Shown here in pieces: positions 9,647 through 19,289 of a stretch of DNA of 64,000 nucleotides; position 1 is the stretch's first letter, and each line of letters begins with the position of its first letter. The stretch comes from Leishmania infantum JPCM5 (Eukaryota; Euglenozoa; Kinetoplastea; Trypanosomatida; Trypanosomatidae), in contig NC_009419.2 in the NCBI RefSeq assembly GCF_000002875.2, positions 366,433 through 430,432 on the forward strand, given 5' to 3'. The notes beneath the pieces are model-generated. The model made no database searches. It had not been told where the DNA came from and worked only from the letters and a program-made list of their open reading frames with translations. Made by a program: the position numbers and the translations under genes.

Positions 9647-10386
9647 TCATCATCTCGACGAGTAAAAAATATATATAATCCGTTTTCAGCGTGGCGCTCT
9701 CTACCACAAGTCATCACACACACCCATGCATACACGACGACAGCGCCCACTCACCTTCGCAGGGATAAGGCTAATAACGTGGCCTTCTGGGGCGAATCGT
9801 CTGCCGCCGAACCGGGCCCTGCGCCCAACAGGCCTCCCACTGTCCTACCCCGCCCCTCCTCGGATACGTGCCTCGCTGCCGGCGCGAGTCGGACTGCTTG
9901 GGCCGGCCGTGCCCAGAGCCCTGCGTGCGGGCGCAGGCGTCGGTTTCCGGCCGCGCGGGCCGGTGTAAGGGGGGGGGGGGCGTCGCGTCCGCGCACCCCG
10001 GGCGGGCGGGGGCTCGCCTGTTTTGCGAGGGGGCTGCCGCGGCGGCCGGCCCTTCCCGCGCGCCTCGCCCACCCGCACGCCCCTGGCAGGCATGACGCCC
10101 CCTTCCCAAAAGGCTGCCGACGGCCACCCCGCCCAAGGCGGCGAACGGCCACACCAAGGAACCGACGCAAAACAAACGCGGGGAAGGGCGAAACAAAAGA
10201 AAAACAAGCACCCAACCCGGGGCATCGAAGCGGAGGGAAAGCAAGGCGCAGATTGGCCCCAACTACCCATCTTAAATTCATAATCTTCCTTGAACTTCTT
10301 TCCCCCTTTTTCTCAGGAAAGTAAATCGCACCGACCCTTAGCGACGTAGGTTTTTTTATTATTTTTTTTTCACTTTCGCCACGAGC
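9647..10386. other. Non-coding block: extremely GC-rich island followed by T-rich leader
   Basis: Hand counting gives about 83% GC over 9901-10080, including a 12-base G run near 9969. Composition then drops to an A/T-rich stretch (10265-10386) leading into the next gene. Several frames on both strands are open here, but that is what such a high GC content produces; none has a credible ATG start or a recognisable protein. The strong pyrimidine bias typical of the other gaps is missing from the GC-rich part. Confidence 0.75.
10282..10385 (+). promoter_or_regulatory. Candidate trans-splice acceptors of the 924-aa gene
   Basis: A polypyrimidine tract ends in CTCAG at 10312-10316. A second T-rich tract (10351-10379) is followed by its first AG at 10384-10385, only one base before the ATG at 10387. 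Use of the first site gives a leader of about 70 bases. Use of the second would leave almost none before the spliced leader. Confidence 0.5.
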
Positions 10387-13161
10387 ATGATGGACTTTGT
10401 AGCGATTGAGCGACAGGCGCTGCACGATTTGAGAGATTCAAGCAAGGCCATCAAAATACCCTCCGATCGAGAAAATGACCGCACTGCCGATACCCTAGCG
10501 CAACTCGTTGAAAAGCTGAAAATGAATGAACCTGTGTGCGTGTCTGTACAGGTTCATGACAGCCGATTCCAGAAATATGCGTGCACCACGCCCGTCGGTA
10601 AGCATATTCTTGAACTCGCTGCAAGAATTGATTGCAGTGGATCAGTTGTGCAGGACCAAATCACTGAAAATCAGTGTCAGCTGCTGGTTTCCTTTCCTGA
10701 ACGCCTGGCCAACGTGGTTAGCCAAAACCGAAACGCTACGTTTCTTTTCGACGCCACGCTTTATTGGGAACGCCTTTGTGACACTGTATTGCTCTTTCAT
10801 TTCACAAAAGCGCAGCAGGCCGATAACGGCGAAGGAGTGAAAGTCGATACGAAGCACTTATTAAAGGTTTTGAAAATGCTAGCTGTTTTGCTGCTCCGAC
10901 GCGGGAAGAGTGACATCATGATCCGTCGTCTGGGAATGATACCAAAGTACCTCTTCGATGGGGAGCATTTTTGCGATCGATTTGCCAATCTAATAGAAGC
11001 TGCTTTCGAAGCGAGCAAGCAACTGCATTTTTCTCTCAAATCGCAGAGACGCGCAGAAGTATCTAGCCTTTGGCATCGCTGGAATTCTCTGCTTTTTCAA
11101 TTGATTGAGAAGCGGGCGGAGATAAAGGATGTCGTTCTCAGCGCTCTTAGTGCTCTGATAAATGCCCCAGCTGGCGGCAACTCAATTCAGCTGGCCAATA
11201 ATGTGTTCGACACCGTTTGTGCCCATCAGCTTTCCATTGCCGGACCAACGCGGGCAATCGCACGCACCATTGTCAAGGATTTTCTCCCTGCAGTAGCAGG
11301 CGCTGCCGATGCGAATCACGGGCTTACTCATAGGGAGCAGGAGTGCTTTAGCGCGCTTTTCAAGAAGTGGGAAAACAAGGAGTTTGTCACCTCTGCTGAT
11401 TTGAGTCTGAATATGCGGCTTCTGCATCCGGTCATGTACGCGCTTTTGTATTTGCACAAGAAAGCGCCTGCCGAAAGCAGGTTTCCTGATGCGTTTGTCG
11501 GAGCTCTTCTTAATGGCGTGACAATCCGCCTCGATAGCACTCGCGGCCCTGAATTGCGAAACTGCGCGATGACAGTTGCTGCCGCATATGCAACGCTTTT
11601 CGTGACAAGCGCCGACGGCGTCGCTCCATTGCTGCAGGATGCTAACTTCTCTGCGGCGCTCAATGAGTGGATGAAGGAAGAACCGGGCACCTCACAGTAC
11701 GCCGAAGCCGTGAGCGCCGCCACGCAGATGAAAAACAAACCCGTAGTCGCAGTAGGTTTGGAGATGCGAGTGTCTTCACTGGTGGAGGTATTTCCCTTGG
11801 ATCCAGATGAGGAATATCACTTTTTTGCGAGGCCAAGCCACAGCAAAGAAGAAAAATCGATCGCAGCACAGACTATTGATGCACCCGTGGCAATAGTGCA
11901 ACTCGACTCTACAGAAGCTCCTCTTCCATCATTCAGCCAACAAAAGTACGCGAAAGATGAATTGGGCGAGCACGTGTCCATTCTCAGCAGCATTCGTGAG
12001 TGCTACAATGCGTTGGTCGGTGTGGGACGAAGCCCCAACGCGCAATTGCACGAGGTCCAGGAAGCCACTGAAAGTGGCTTGCGAGGACTTTCTGATGCAT
12101 TCGGTAAGCTCCGGCAGCGGATCGGCTCTGATCTGTTCAACGCAGTCAGCAGGGAGACGGGTCCGCTTGTCGCCGTCTTGTTGCCTACGCTGATTTCACT
12201 AAGTATTCATGCTCCCGAAGATCAGAAGCAGTATTTAGTGCAGCTACGCTACACGATTATCGTCGACCTCATCGTGCTGAATCCCCCTTTAGCGCTGAAC
12301 CAGCTGGGTGGAATGGTGTATCGTAGCAATTATGGAATTTACCAACGGACAGAACTCATAAAGGCAATTGGTGAAGCTGCTTTTGTGTTGTCACAAGTAG
12401 AGGTGGCGCCGGCTTCTGCTGCAAGCACAGGGACTGGACACGAGCAAGCCATGGTCACCGAGAAGCTTCAGCGTATTTATCCACCGATTCCGACGCACGA
12501 GCTGTCAAGTGGTCGTAAACCGTCTATTGTGGTGAGCGAAGGTAAGAGTACGCGTCGTTGGGGAAATGCGGTAGTTGAACGCCATAATCGTACGCGCCCA
12601 AGGCACTACAGCAACTTGCTTGGGGACGTGGCCGCAGCGTTTGTGGCGGTGTTTTTGCATAAACTTGATGCCGATCATTTTGCCTTTTTTCAAGAAGTGG
12701 ACCCTTACACGCCGTGTGCAATTCTCGATTCTCTTACGAGTGTTTTTCAAGGCATTACAAATGTTCGCCACGTCGCTGCAGAGCTGTCTGAGAAGAACTT
12801 CGACTTCTTTTTTGCCGTTTGCACACGGCACCCAAACCTCTCTGTCCGGAAAGCCGCGTGGGCTTCCATGGTGGAGGTGATGCGCACCTGGTGTGGTGTG
12901 GCCCCTCTTTGGATTCGTCGGAAAGACGGTGAGCGGATCTTCAACAGGGACGCGGTGACCTATCGCTCACTTGTCTTCACCAAAACATGGCTGAGCGCGC
13001 TGGAGATTCTGCAGCATACTTGCGCGGATATGGTGCAGAAGAGTGATCCTTGTGGACACACAGCTTTGATTGCAGTTTCCAGCCTGCGCGATTTGGTGTG
13101 TGATAGAGATGATTTTTACTCTATGCTCGCTCGTGTAGAAGAGCGCGCTTTAGAAGAGTAA
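10387..13161 (+). CDS. Unrecognised 924-aa, low-GC, probably helical protein
   Basis: Starts with two consecutive ATGs (MMDFVAIERQ). The protein is leucine/alanine-rich and looks helical almost throughout, with amphipathic stretches such as LLKVLKMLAVLLLRR and FCDRFANLIEAAFEASKQL, suggesting a HEAT/ARM-like solenoid (inference). No catalytic motif, signal peptide or membrane segment is evident. Unlike its neighbours it has few Ser/Ala/Pro homopolymers and uses many A/T-ending codons; hand-counted samples give about 45-50% GC (10801-10860 and 12661-12720), against about 65% in the TAN1-like gene. It follows the GC-rich island. I do not assign a function. Confidence 0.88.
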   Translation: MMDFVAIERQALHDLRDSSKAIKIPSDRENDRTADTLAQLVEKLKMNEPVCVSVQVHDSRFQKYACTTPVGKHILELAARIDCSGSVVQDQITENQCQLLVSFPERLANVVSQNRNATFLFDATLYWERLCDTVLLFHFTKAQQADNGEGVKVDTKHLLKVLKMLAVLLLRRGKSDIMIRRLGMIPKYLFDGEHFCDRFANLIEAAFEASKQLHFSLKSQRRAEVSSLWHRWNSLLFQLIEKRAEIKDVVLSALSALINAPAGGNSIQLANNVFDTVCAHQLSIAGPTRAIARTIVKDFLPAVAGAADANHGLTHREQECFSALFKKWENKEFVTSADLSLNMRLLHPVMYALLYLHKKAPAESRFPDAFVGALLNGVTIRLDSTRGPELRNCAMTVAAAYATLFVTSADGVAPLLQDANFSAALNEWMKEEPGTSQYAEAVSAATQMKNKPVVAVGLEMRVSSLVEVFPLDPDEEYHFFARPSHSKEEKSIAAQTIDAPVAIVQLDSTEAPLPSFSQQKYAKDELGEHVSILSSIRECYNALVGVGRSPNAQLHEVQEATESGLRGLSDAFGKLRQRIGSDLFNAVSRETGPLVAVLLPTLISLSIHAPEDQKQYLVQLRYTIIVDLIVLNPPLALNQLGGMVYRSNYGIYQRTELIKAIGEAAFVLSQVEVAPASAASTGTGHEQAMVTEKLQRIYPPIPTHELSSGRKPSIVVSEGKSTRRWGNAVVERHNRTRPRHYSNLLGDVAAAFVAVFLHKLDADHFAFFQEVDPYTPCAILDSLTSVFQGITNVRHVAAELSEKNFDFFFAVCTRHPNLSVRKAAWASMVEVMRTWCGVAPLWIRRKDGERIFNRDAVTYRSLVFTKTWLSALEILQHTCADMVQKSDPCGHTALIAVSSLRDLVCDRDDFYSMLARVEERALEE

Positions 13162-13302
13162 ACCGTTTCTGTCGTTTCTCTCCTTACTGTTACCAGTATT
13201 CCGTGTCTCACAGAGTTTCCGCATTTTCTTCAAAACGAAAAAGGAAAAGGACTTTTGTCTCAACTAAGTGGGCGATGCTGCTTTTTGTTGTGTGTGTGTG
13301 TG

Positions 13303-13344
<42 letters not shown>

Positions 13345-13655
13345 CTGAAAATGCAGCATCCGCGCTGGCACCGGCCTTCTTGGTCTTTCGCCAAAAATGT
13401 GCCCCCTTTCCCGCATGTTTCTCCTGGAGACATTCTGTGTCAAATTTAATTCAAGCATCTTCCCTCTCGACATAATTGTCTCTATTCTGTTGCCACAAGA
13501 ACAATATATGGTGGCGTACTTGTTGTACTCATCTTTCTCCCCTGCGTTATTCCATATATCAGAGCTTTTAGCGATTATTCTGGGTTCCCCAATACTTTTA
13601 TTGTTGTTGGTCTACGTCGAATAAGTGGTTTGCCTGCTTCTTTCACGTTTGGCGA
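13162..13655. other. Intergenic region with long TG repeat
   Basis: It contains an almost pure TG repeat at about 13289-13339 and relatively A/T-rich sequence after it. A 75-codon hydrophobic ATG frame at 13397-13624 is probably fortuitous. Confidence 0.65.
13289..13339 (+). repeat. (TG)n microsatellite
   Basis: About 51 bases of TG dinucleotides with a single CG interruption; it is the longest TG run in the left half of the window. Confidence 0.9.
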
Positions 13656-15419
13656 ATGAGGCGACTTGAAAAGAACATTCATGGAGTTGCTCACAGCTTT
13701 TTTGTTTCTGCAAAACGCCATGCCCGCCGGCGCCAGCTGCAGCGTGAATACACCAATGAGTCAGACACTGGTGGCTTGATTCAAACCAGCTCGGAAGGCA
13801 TGGGCCATAAAGCCACTCGACCTGGCCCTGATGTCTCAAGCCTTCGTGGCAGTGGTATGATGGCTGCGCCTGCCGCAACGTCGCTGGACAAGATCCGTGC
13901 TCAATTAGTCGCCCTGCGAAATGAGAATAGGCGCAGTGTAGAGGAAGCAAAACAAGCAGCTGAGCAGCGGCAGTGGGAGAAACTGGTGAAAGAGCAAAAG
14001 GAGCAAGACGTGCTTCGTGTAGGAATCAGCCTGACTCACGAGAAAACGCGAGGCGACTCTCTCACAAAGCTAATCCAGAGTGAGTATTCACGCCTGAACA
14101 AGCCAAATGATGCCTTTCGCGTCGGCAAAGAAGTCGTTGACGGGGTTGCGCAGCGGTCCTTTCTGCTGCAAGAAAAACGATTCAAGGACGCCGATGACGT
14201 GCTTCGAAAGAGCAGAAATGCTAGTGATACTCGGCGCTACATGGCGCTAACCTTTTCGTCGTCGCCCGAGCAAAGGGCTCATTTAGTGGAGGTTCTGAAG
14301 CGCATGCAGGCACAATGGGCAGCGGAGTGCGAGAAGCTTACGAGAGCATCTGACCCCACACAAAGTTTTTCTAGCAGCAATATCAACGCTACAGTTGAGG
14401 CCAGCTCAAGTGCGGTATCGCGACTGGCATGGTTGACGGTGCTAGAGGGGCTACCAGATGAGGATATTCGAGCCCTCTGGGAGGCCGGCATACTCGATGC
14501 AGAGACGCTGTTGTCTTTGCTCTCTGAACCTTTGTCAGATACATCTTCGCCGACAGAGAGGAGTGCTGTGTCGGAGCGCACTCGAAACGACGGGGGCCAA
14601 GACACTTCCGACGAGGATGCGCCGGCTGGCATGCTTTTCAATGAGAAGATCAAGTATGTGCAGCAGCTACACTATCTGCAAGAGATCACAAATACTATTC
14701 GGGAGACGGAGCTGGGTGATGTGCCACCGATTGACCTGGCACCGGCAATTGTGAAGACGAAACGGCGTCGATTCGATGACGTCACAGAAGACGAGCTCCG
14801 TCAGCTCGAGCAGTACGAAGAGTCCGCAGCGATGCACCTTCCTCTAAAGGAGCCGTTTCCCTCTAAGGGCGCATCACGTGTGGTGAAGGCAGAAACTTTC
14901 AATGTCTGTGTTCCCGCTGCAATGCTCGAGCGTGCCCTTTTCCCCTCCAATTGCTTTTTGAATGCAGTGGCGCAGAAGGACGCCGCGCTGCGGCGCTCTT
15001 TGGAGCGGATGGAGCGAATCAAGCGAGAGACGCTGCTCGATCCGGAGTTTCAAGAGGCGGTGCGTTTCGCGCACGCCGTGGAGGAAGCATCTGTGGCGCC
15101 CCATCTTCGTGGCTGGGACAGCAGCAACGGTGATGACGGTGATGTCAGCGGTGAGGAAAAGGGCGCGCCACCTCGGGCCACTCGTCGCGCCGTATCGAAG
15201 CGCGAGAAGCGGGCGGCTCGCAGCCACCAGCTGCGAGGCCCCATGGCGCGCTCGCCGTACTCGCCAGAAGTAATACCGTATTTTTATAATGATATGCGCA
15301 GCATAGTGCCACCGCATGGGGCATTTAACCTGCCGGACCCAGCGCCGACGAAGGCCGAGCGTGCCGCACTACGTGGCCGTCGGCGCCGTGCGCGAAAAGG
15401 AACGCGCTACAGCAAATGA
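13656..15419 (+). CDS. Unrecognised 587-aa charged protein with basic C-terminus
   Basis: The ATG is at 13656 (MRRLEKNIHGVAHSF). The N-terminal 130 residues are basic, with a heptad-like segment (about 80-130: IRAQLVALRNENRRSVEEAKQ) that suggests a coiled coil. The middle is mixed, with an acidic Ser/Thr-rich patch near 305-325. The segment around 345-480 (KTKRRRFDDVTEDELRQLEQ, then ALFPSNCFLNAV) seems globular. The C-terminal 30 residues are rich in Arg (GRRRRARKGTRYSK). Nuclear or RNA-associated location is possible from the basic tail but is only inference. GC is lower than in most of the window. I recognise no family. Confidence 0.85.
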   Translation: MRRLEKNIHGVAHSFFVSAKRHARRRQLQREYTNESDTGGLIQTSSEGMGHKATRPGPDVSSLRGSGMMAAPAATSLDKIRAQLVALRNENRRSVEEAKQAAEQRQWEKLVKEQKEQDVLRVGISLTHEKTRGDSLTKLIQSEYSRLNKPNDAFRVGKEVVDGVAQRSFLLQEKRFKDADDVLRKSRNASDTRRYMALTFSSSPEQRAHLVEVLKRMQAQWAAECEKLTRASDPTQSFSSSNINATVEASSSAVSRLAWLTVLEGLPDEDIRALWEAGILDAETLLSLLSEPLSDTSSPTERSAVSERTRNDGGQDTSDEDAPAGMLFNEKIKYVQQLHYLQEITNTIRETELGDVPPIDLAPAIVKTKRRRFDDVTEDELRQLEQYEESAAMHLPLKEPFPSKGASRVVKAETFNVCVPAAMLERALFPSNCFLNAVAQKDAALRRSLERMERIKRETLLDPEFQEAVRFAHAVEEASVAPHLRGWDSSNGDDGDVSGEEKGAPPRATRRAVSKREKRAARSHQLRGPMARSPYSPEVIPYFYNDMRSIVPPHGAFNLPDPAPTKAERAALRGRRRRARKGTRYSK

Positions 15420-15930
15420 TAACCTGCTCTCTTGAAACGTTTTTTTGTTACTACTACTATTCTTGCGTCGCTAACCTGGGAGATGTGCACGAGTTTCCCT
15501 CTTCCTGTTCACAGTTTTGCTGTTTGGGTGTCCACAGGCTTGCATGCCTCTTCGTCTTTCTTACTGCAAAATGGTTCGTCGGAAGCCGCAGAAACGCTGC
15601 ACAGCTGATGAGTTGAGGAAGGGTCCAGGTCGACGAGGCAAGCTGCCCAGAAAAGTGAGTGTTCGCCTCGCCTCGCCTTCTTTTGATGCGAGCCGCTTTG
15701 TAGGGCCGAGAACGCAGTGCTCGGTGTGGTTTTTCTGCCGCCTTCTTGCTCCACTCTCCATTGTCCACTCATCTCCCCTCATCCTCTGCTTTGCAACATT
15801 GGCGCTAGTGCCCTCTTGGTGCGGTCACCTTACAAAAACTGAAATCGTTGGTCGACATTTTTTCCTTTTGTGTGTGTGTGTGTGTGTGTGTGGGCGCGTG
15901 CGTCGTTAGTGCTCTGAGGAACAACGAAAG
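15420..15930. other. Intergenic region
   Basis: It holds a TG run at 15871-15891 immediately upstream of the CX9C gene. A short ATG frame from 15571 encodes a basic peptide but has no supporting feature. No gene is called. Confidence 0.6.
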
Positions 15931-16428
15931 ATGTTTTCCAGCCACAAAACCCCTGCAATGGCGCAGCGTGACGGATACGACGATGAGCAGCACCTTGTCG
16001 CTGCGGTATCGGAGTTCAAAAAGGTAGAGGCGTCCAACCAATCTATGGTGGATCAGCTACACCAACGACTCGCATCTCCGTTCCAAATAACAACGAAGCC
16101 GTGTGAAGCGGGCCGGGCAGCAGTGCTGCAGTGCTATCAGCAGCTGCAAAGCTCCTCGGCGATCACGACTAGCAAGGCAGCATCGTCGGCATCGCCCGCG
16201 CCGCCGCTGGGAGCACGCAGCGACAGCAAGAGCTCCAACGTAGCTCCCGCTGAAGCGTGGCTCTCAATTCCATACCAACAGTGCTACGAGACCGCGCTGG
16301 CATATCACCAGTGCGTGGAGGACACGCTAGCAAAGCACTTAGCCCTCGTCGCTGTCTTTGAGCAGCGTGGCACCCAGCAGAAGATAGCGCATCAATCAGT
16401 CATGAAGGCTCAAGATAAGCCACAATGA
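15931..16428 (+). CDS. Twin CX9C (CHCH-type) protein, likely mitochondrial intermembrane space
   Basis: The 165-aa product has two exact CX9C motifs: CEAGRAAVLQC (about residues 56-66) and CYETALAYHQC (about 116-126). They are separated by a Ser/Ala/Pro-rich linker of about 49 residues. Twin CX9C proteins fold as helix-turn-helix hairpins held by two disulfides, after import through the Mia40/Erv1 relay into the mitochondrial intermembrane space. Members include MICOS subunits and respiratory-chain assembly factors. The linker between the two helices is longer than in most CHCH proteins. No N-terminal presequence is obvious, which fits this import route. A second possible start is ATG 15958 (MAQRDGYDDE). 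Which family member it is cannot be told from the motif alone. Confidence 0.82.
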   Translation: MFSSHKTPAMAQRDGYDDEQHLVAAVSEFKKVEASNQSMVDQLHQRLASPFQITTKPCEAGRAAVLQCYQQLQSSSAITTSKAASSASPAPPLGARSDSKSSNVAPAEAWLSIPYQQCYETALAYHQCVEDTLAKHLALVAVFEQRGTQQKIAHQSVMKAQDKPQ

Positions 16429-17734
16429 ATGAGGGAGGGAAACCGACAAATGTGCGCCTCAAACTACCAGGCGTCACGCCAGGTGTGTTTGTCAGACTAG
16501 GAAGCAGCCAGTGGGTGTATGTCAGTCGATTCGACTCGCCTCTTCTGCTTTGCCTCCGCGCGCAGTGGATCTGCTTTGTTGTCTAGGCGAAAGGGAGGAG
16601 GGAGGAGCAAGAGGGAGGTGAAGAGTTGTACCCGCGACCCCTTCTCTTCCTTTGATTGTTCATGTTGCTAATCGTCACACGCTCGAAGGGGAAAAAAATG
16701 TATTGGAGGTTTGTGTTTCAGAGAAGTCCGCACTCCAAGTAAACAAAGCGAGCGTGAGTCTTAGGGGCAGCAGGGTCTCTGCTGAGGAGCAAGGCGCATG
16801 GCCAGTGCGTCCACGCGCTGCTCCCCTCACCCCAAGCTCTTCATCTGCCGTGGAGTGCGCGTCCTTGCCAACGCCGCACACTATCGACTCCACGGCCGCG
16901 TGGAGTGCAGCGGCACACGGCGTCGCAACTATCATAGGCGAAATGCAGCCTTTGCTCACATACCCTCACACCAGCGCATGTGCGTATGTGTGTGGGTGTC
17001 TCCACCGTGAAAGGCGAACGAGGCTCCGCGGGTGAGAATAGAACGGTCACTCAGCTCACCGCAAAGCTAGGCATTCCTTCTTTGCTCTTGGGCGACATCG
17101 TTTGTTCTTTCATCTCGCTTTCCTCGCACTCTCTCTCTCTCTTCTGTCACTCTTCGATTCACGCGCACAGAATCGCAGAAGTGGTCGTCACTTTGGTCAG
17201 TGCACACGGCACCCTCACTCTCTCCCTCTTTCACTTTCCCACACACACACACGCACGCACAGACACGGCGCACCGCGTAGAGGGGTGGGGGAAGGGGCAT
17301 CTCGGCTCATTCCGCTCAGCGACCGCTCAATAGCGCTTTGCTTTCCACCCACCTCTGTCTAGCTGCGCTATTCCATCATCTAACTAATCAGCAGGCACAC
17401 ACACACGCACACACAAGAGCAAAAAGGTAGCTCACGCCAACTCAGCAGCTGCTTTCGGGACTATTCGGACGCGACGTATTTCTCACAGGCACATACAACG
17501 GGAGCATCGGGTCCTTTTTATTTTCTCTTGCGCTTCCTACCTCCTTTTAAAATCGTGCGACGGTGTCGACAGTTTCGCACTGCTGCCCATTCACCCCACC
17601 TGCACACACGAGCACATTGTTTAGTACGCTGGCACTCGCTACTGCAGTCGAATCCTTGCGTTCGCGTAAGCATAAACGCCCACCCCGCTCGTAGCGTCCG
17701 TGTCACCTATCGCGAGTCACGCGGAAGCGTGAAG
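16429..17734. other. Intergenic region with CT-rich and CA tracts
   Basis: The 3' half is strongly pyrimidine-rich (17090-17160 and 17210-17240), with CA runs near 17240-17262 and 17395-17415. The frame of the next gene extends upstream to 17528 without a stop, but the first ATG is at 17735. No separate gene is supported. Confidence 0.65.
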
Positions 17735-18442
17735 ATGGCGCCAAAGAAGAATAACACAAAGAAGGAGACGAAGCGTAAGGAACTGACGGAGGAGGACATG
17801 CTTCGTCTCGGCATGACGCCGGAGGACATCCGGCGCATTCTGGAGGAGCGCGGCAAATCGAGCGAGGACAAGCAAGCGGAGCAAGCCCGCGAGGAGGCTC
17901 AGCGCCGCGAGGCCGAGGCCCGCCTGCGCCAGCAGCGCGATCACCAGAAGCAGGTGGAGAGCATGGTGGTCGAGGAAACCACCACGCGAGCAACGCTCCG
18001 CTACAACGAGGACCAGGAGTGGACGCAAATGGAGTCTTGTGAGCTGATGCCGGCAAAGCAGAAGATCTTGCGCCACGTTGCCGTGATGGAGGCGCAGCGC
18101 CGAGCTGAGGAGGCGAAGCGGCGCCAGGCTGAGGAACTCGCGGCGTACCAAGCGAGGCTGCAGAGCATGTCAGACGAGCAGCGCGCCGCCTTCTTGGAAG
18201 AGGAGAAAGAGAAGGAGAAGCGCCGCATCGAGGACATCGTTGCGTCGGAAGAGAAGCGTATGGAGCGCGAGCGCCGCCGCGAGGCCCGTCGTAAGGCCCG
18301 CAAGGAGCGCCTCCTGAACAATGAGAATGCCGACGACCTCCTCTCCAGCGATGACGAAGAGCCTAAGGGCAAGGGCGCAAAGAAGGGAAAAGAGTCGGTC
18401 ATCGATGAGCTGGAGTTCGACCTACATGAGAAGTACCTGTGA
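17735..18442 (+). CDS. Highly charged coiled-coil protein, 235 aa
   Basis: The first ATG is at 17735 (MAPKKNNTKKETKRK). A basic N-terminus is followed by LTEEDMLRLGMTPEDIRRIL (about 17-36), which resembles a short helical hairpin. A long Glu/Arg/Gln/Ala-rich heptad region comes next (about 45-85 and 110-205), then an acidic patch (LLSSDDEEPKGKG) and a C-terminal motif, VIDELEFDLHEKYL. The composition indicates a long single helix or coiled coil. The compact, well-spaced ends (conserved-looking start and finish around the coil) suggest a structural or cytoskeletal component, but no family is recognised. The upstream open codons (17528-17734) lack an ATG and look like leader sequence. Confidence 0.85.
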   Translation: MAPKKNNTKKETKRKELTEEDMLRLGMTPEDIRRILEERGKSSEDKQAEQAREEAQRREAEARLRQQRDHQKQVESMVVEETTTRATLRYNEDQEWTQMESCELMPAKQKILRHVAVMEAQRRAEEAKRRQAEELAAYQARLQSMSDEQRAAFLEEEKEKEKRRIEDIVASEEKRMERERRREARRKARKERLLNNENADDLLSSDDEEPKGKGAKKGKESVIDELEFDLHEKYL

Positions 18443-19134
18443 AAGATGCTGCGCGGGCAGTGGATGTCTCTAGGAGCTTGATTATCCACAGTACACACAG
18501 ATGTGGGTATGGTCGTGGTGCCGGAGCCACTTCTCTGTCGTTGACCGCGGTAAACAAATGACACGCGCGCACGTGCCGGTGTGCCTTTACGTAGGCATTT
18601 GGTTTCGTATGGAGGGAAGGGGAGTGGAGGGGAGCTGTTTCTGTCGTTCAAATTTACTTTCTCTCTCTCCTGTCCTTCATTGATAATGTGCTTTGTCTCC
18701 TCTATCATCTAAGGACCGAAATTCTATTCCTAGCGCCTGTGCAAGGACGTCTGTGGTGACGGGGGGGTGGTGAGGATGGGGGTGAAGCGCAGCAGATGAA
18801 AGCGAAGAAAAGAGGTGAAGTGCGCATGCTCAAGAGGCCAAAGTCACTTTTTCTCTCCCACGCTCCCCCTTTTTCTTTGTCCTGTTTCTTTGTTGTTGGA
18901 AAACGGCTTTCCTTGAGTGTTACGTCGTGTCGGGGGAGTGATGAATAATGGCGCCTTGGCACTCTCCTCTCCCCTTTCATCGGCGCACTAGCTTCCTCCC
19001 ATACAGACAAATCCGCGTGAAGGCTGCGACTGCTCTCAAGTGGCACGATAAGCACGGGGCGGGAGACTATGATGACGTGTTGTCTCTCTCTCTCCCCACC
19101 CCCTCTCTTTACAACGCAAACCGTGAGAAGAAAG

Positions 19135-19186
19135 TGTATATATACACATATATATATATATATATGTATATATGTATATATATATG
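19135..19186. repeat. TA-rich microsatellite
   Basis: About 50 bases are composed of alternating T and A with a few G or C interruptions. It lies about 100 bases upstream of the SIDER. Confidence 0.85.
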
Positions 19187-19289
19187 ACTGAAAGCGAGGA
19201 GGAAGAGAAGACAACGAGCTTCACTGTCCTGCGCTGATTACGACGCTTTGGAATCACTCCTCTTCCACTCCCCTTGATGACGGGGGCAC

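Noticed and set aside
9751..10425. Long open frames on both strands across the GC-rich block
   Set aside because: At over 80% GC stop codons are rare in every frame; these frames overlap each other, several start with GTG, and none resembles a protein.
13397..13624. 75-codon hydrophobic ATG frame before the 587-aa gene
   Set aside because: A/T-rich spacer sequence gives hydrophobic codons by chance; there is no clean acceptor between the TG repeat and this ATG.
15571..15909. Small basic peptide frame starting MVRRKPQKRC
   Set aside because: It lies in the leader region of the CX9C gene, crosses a TG repeat and has no recognisable content.
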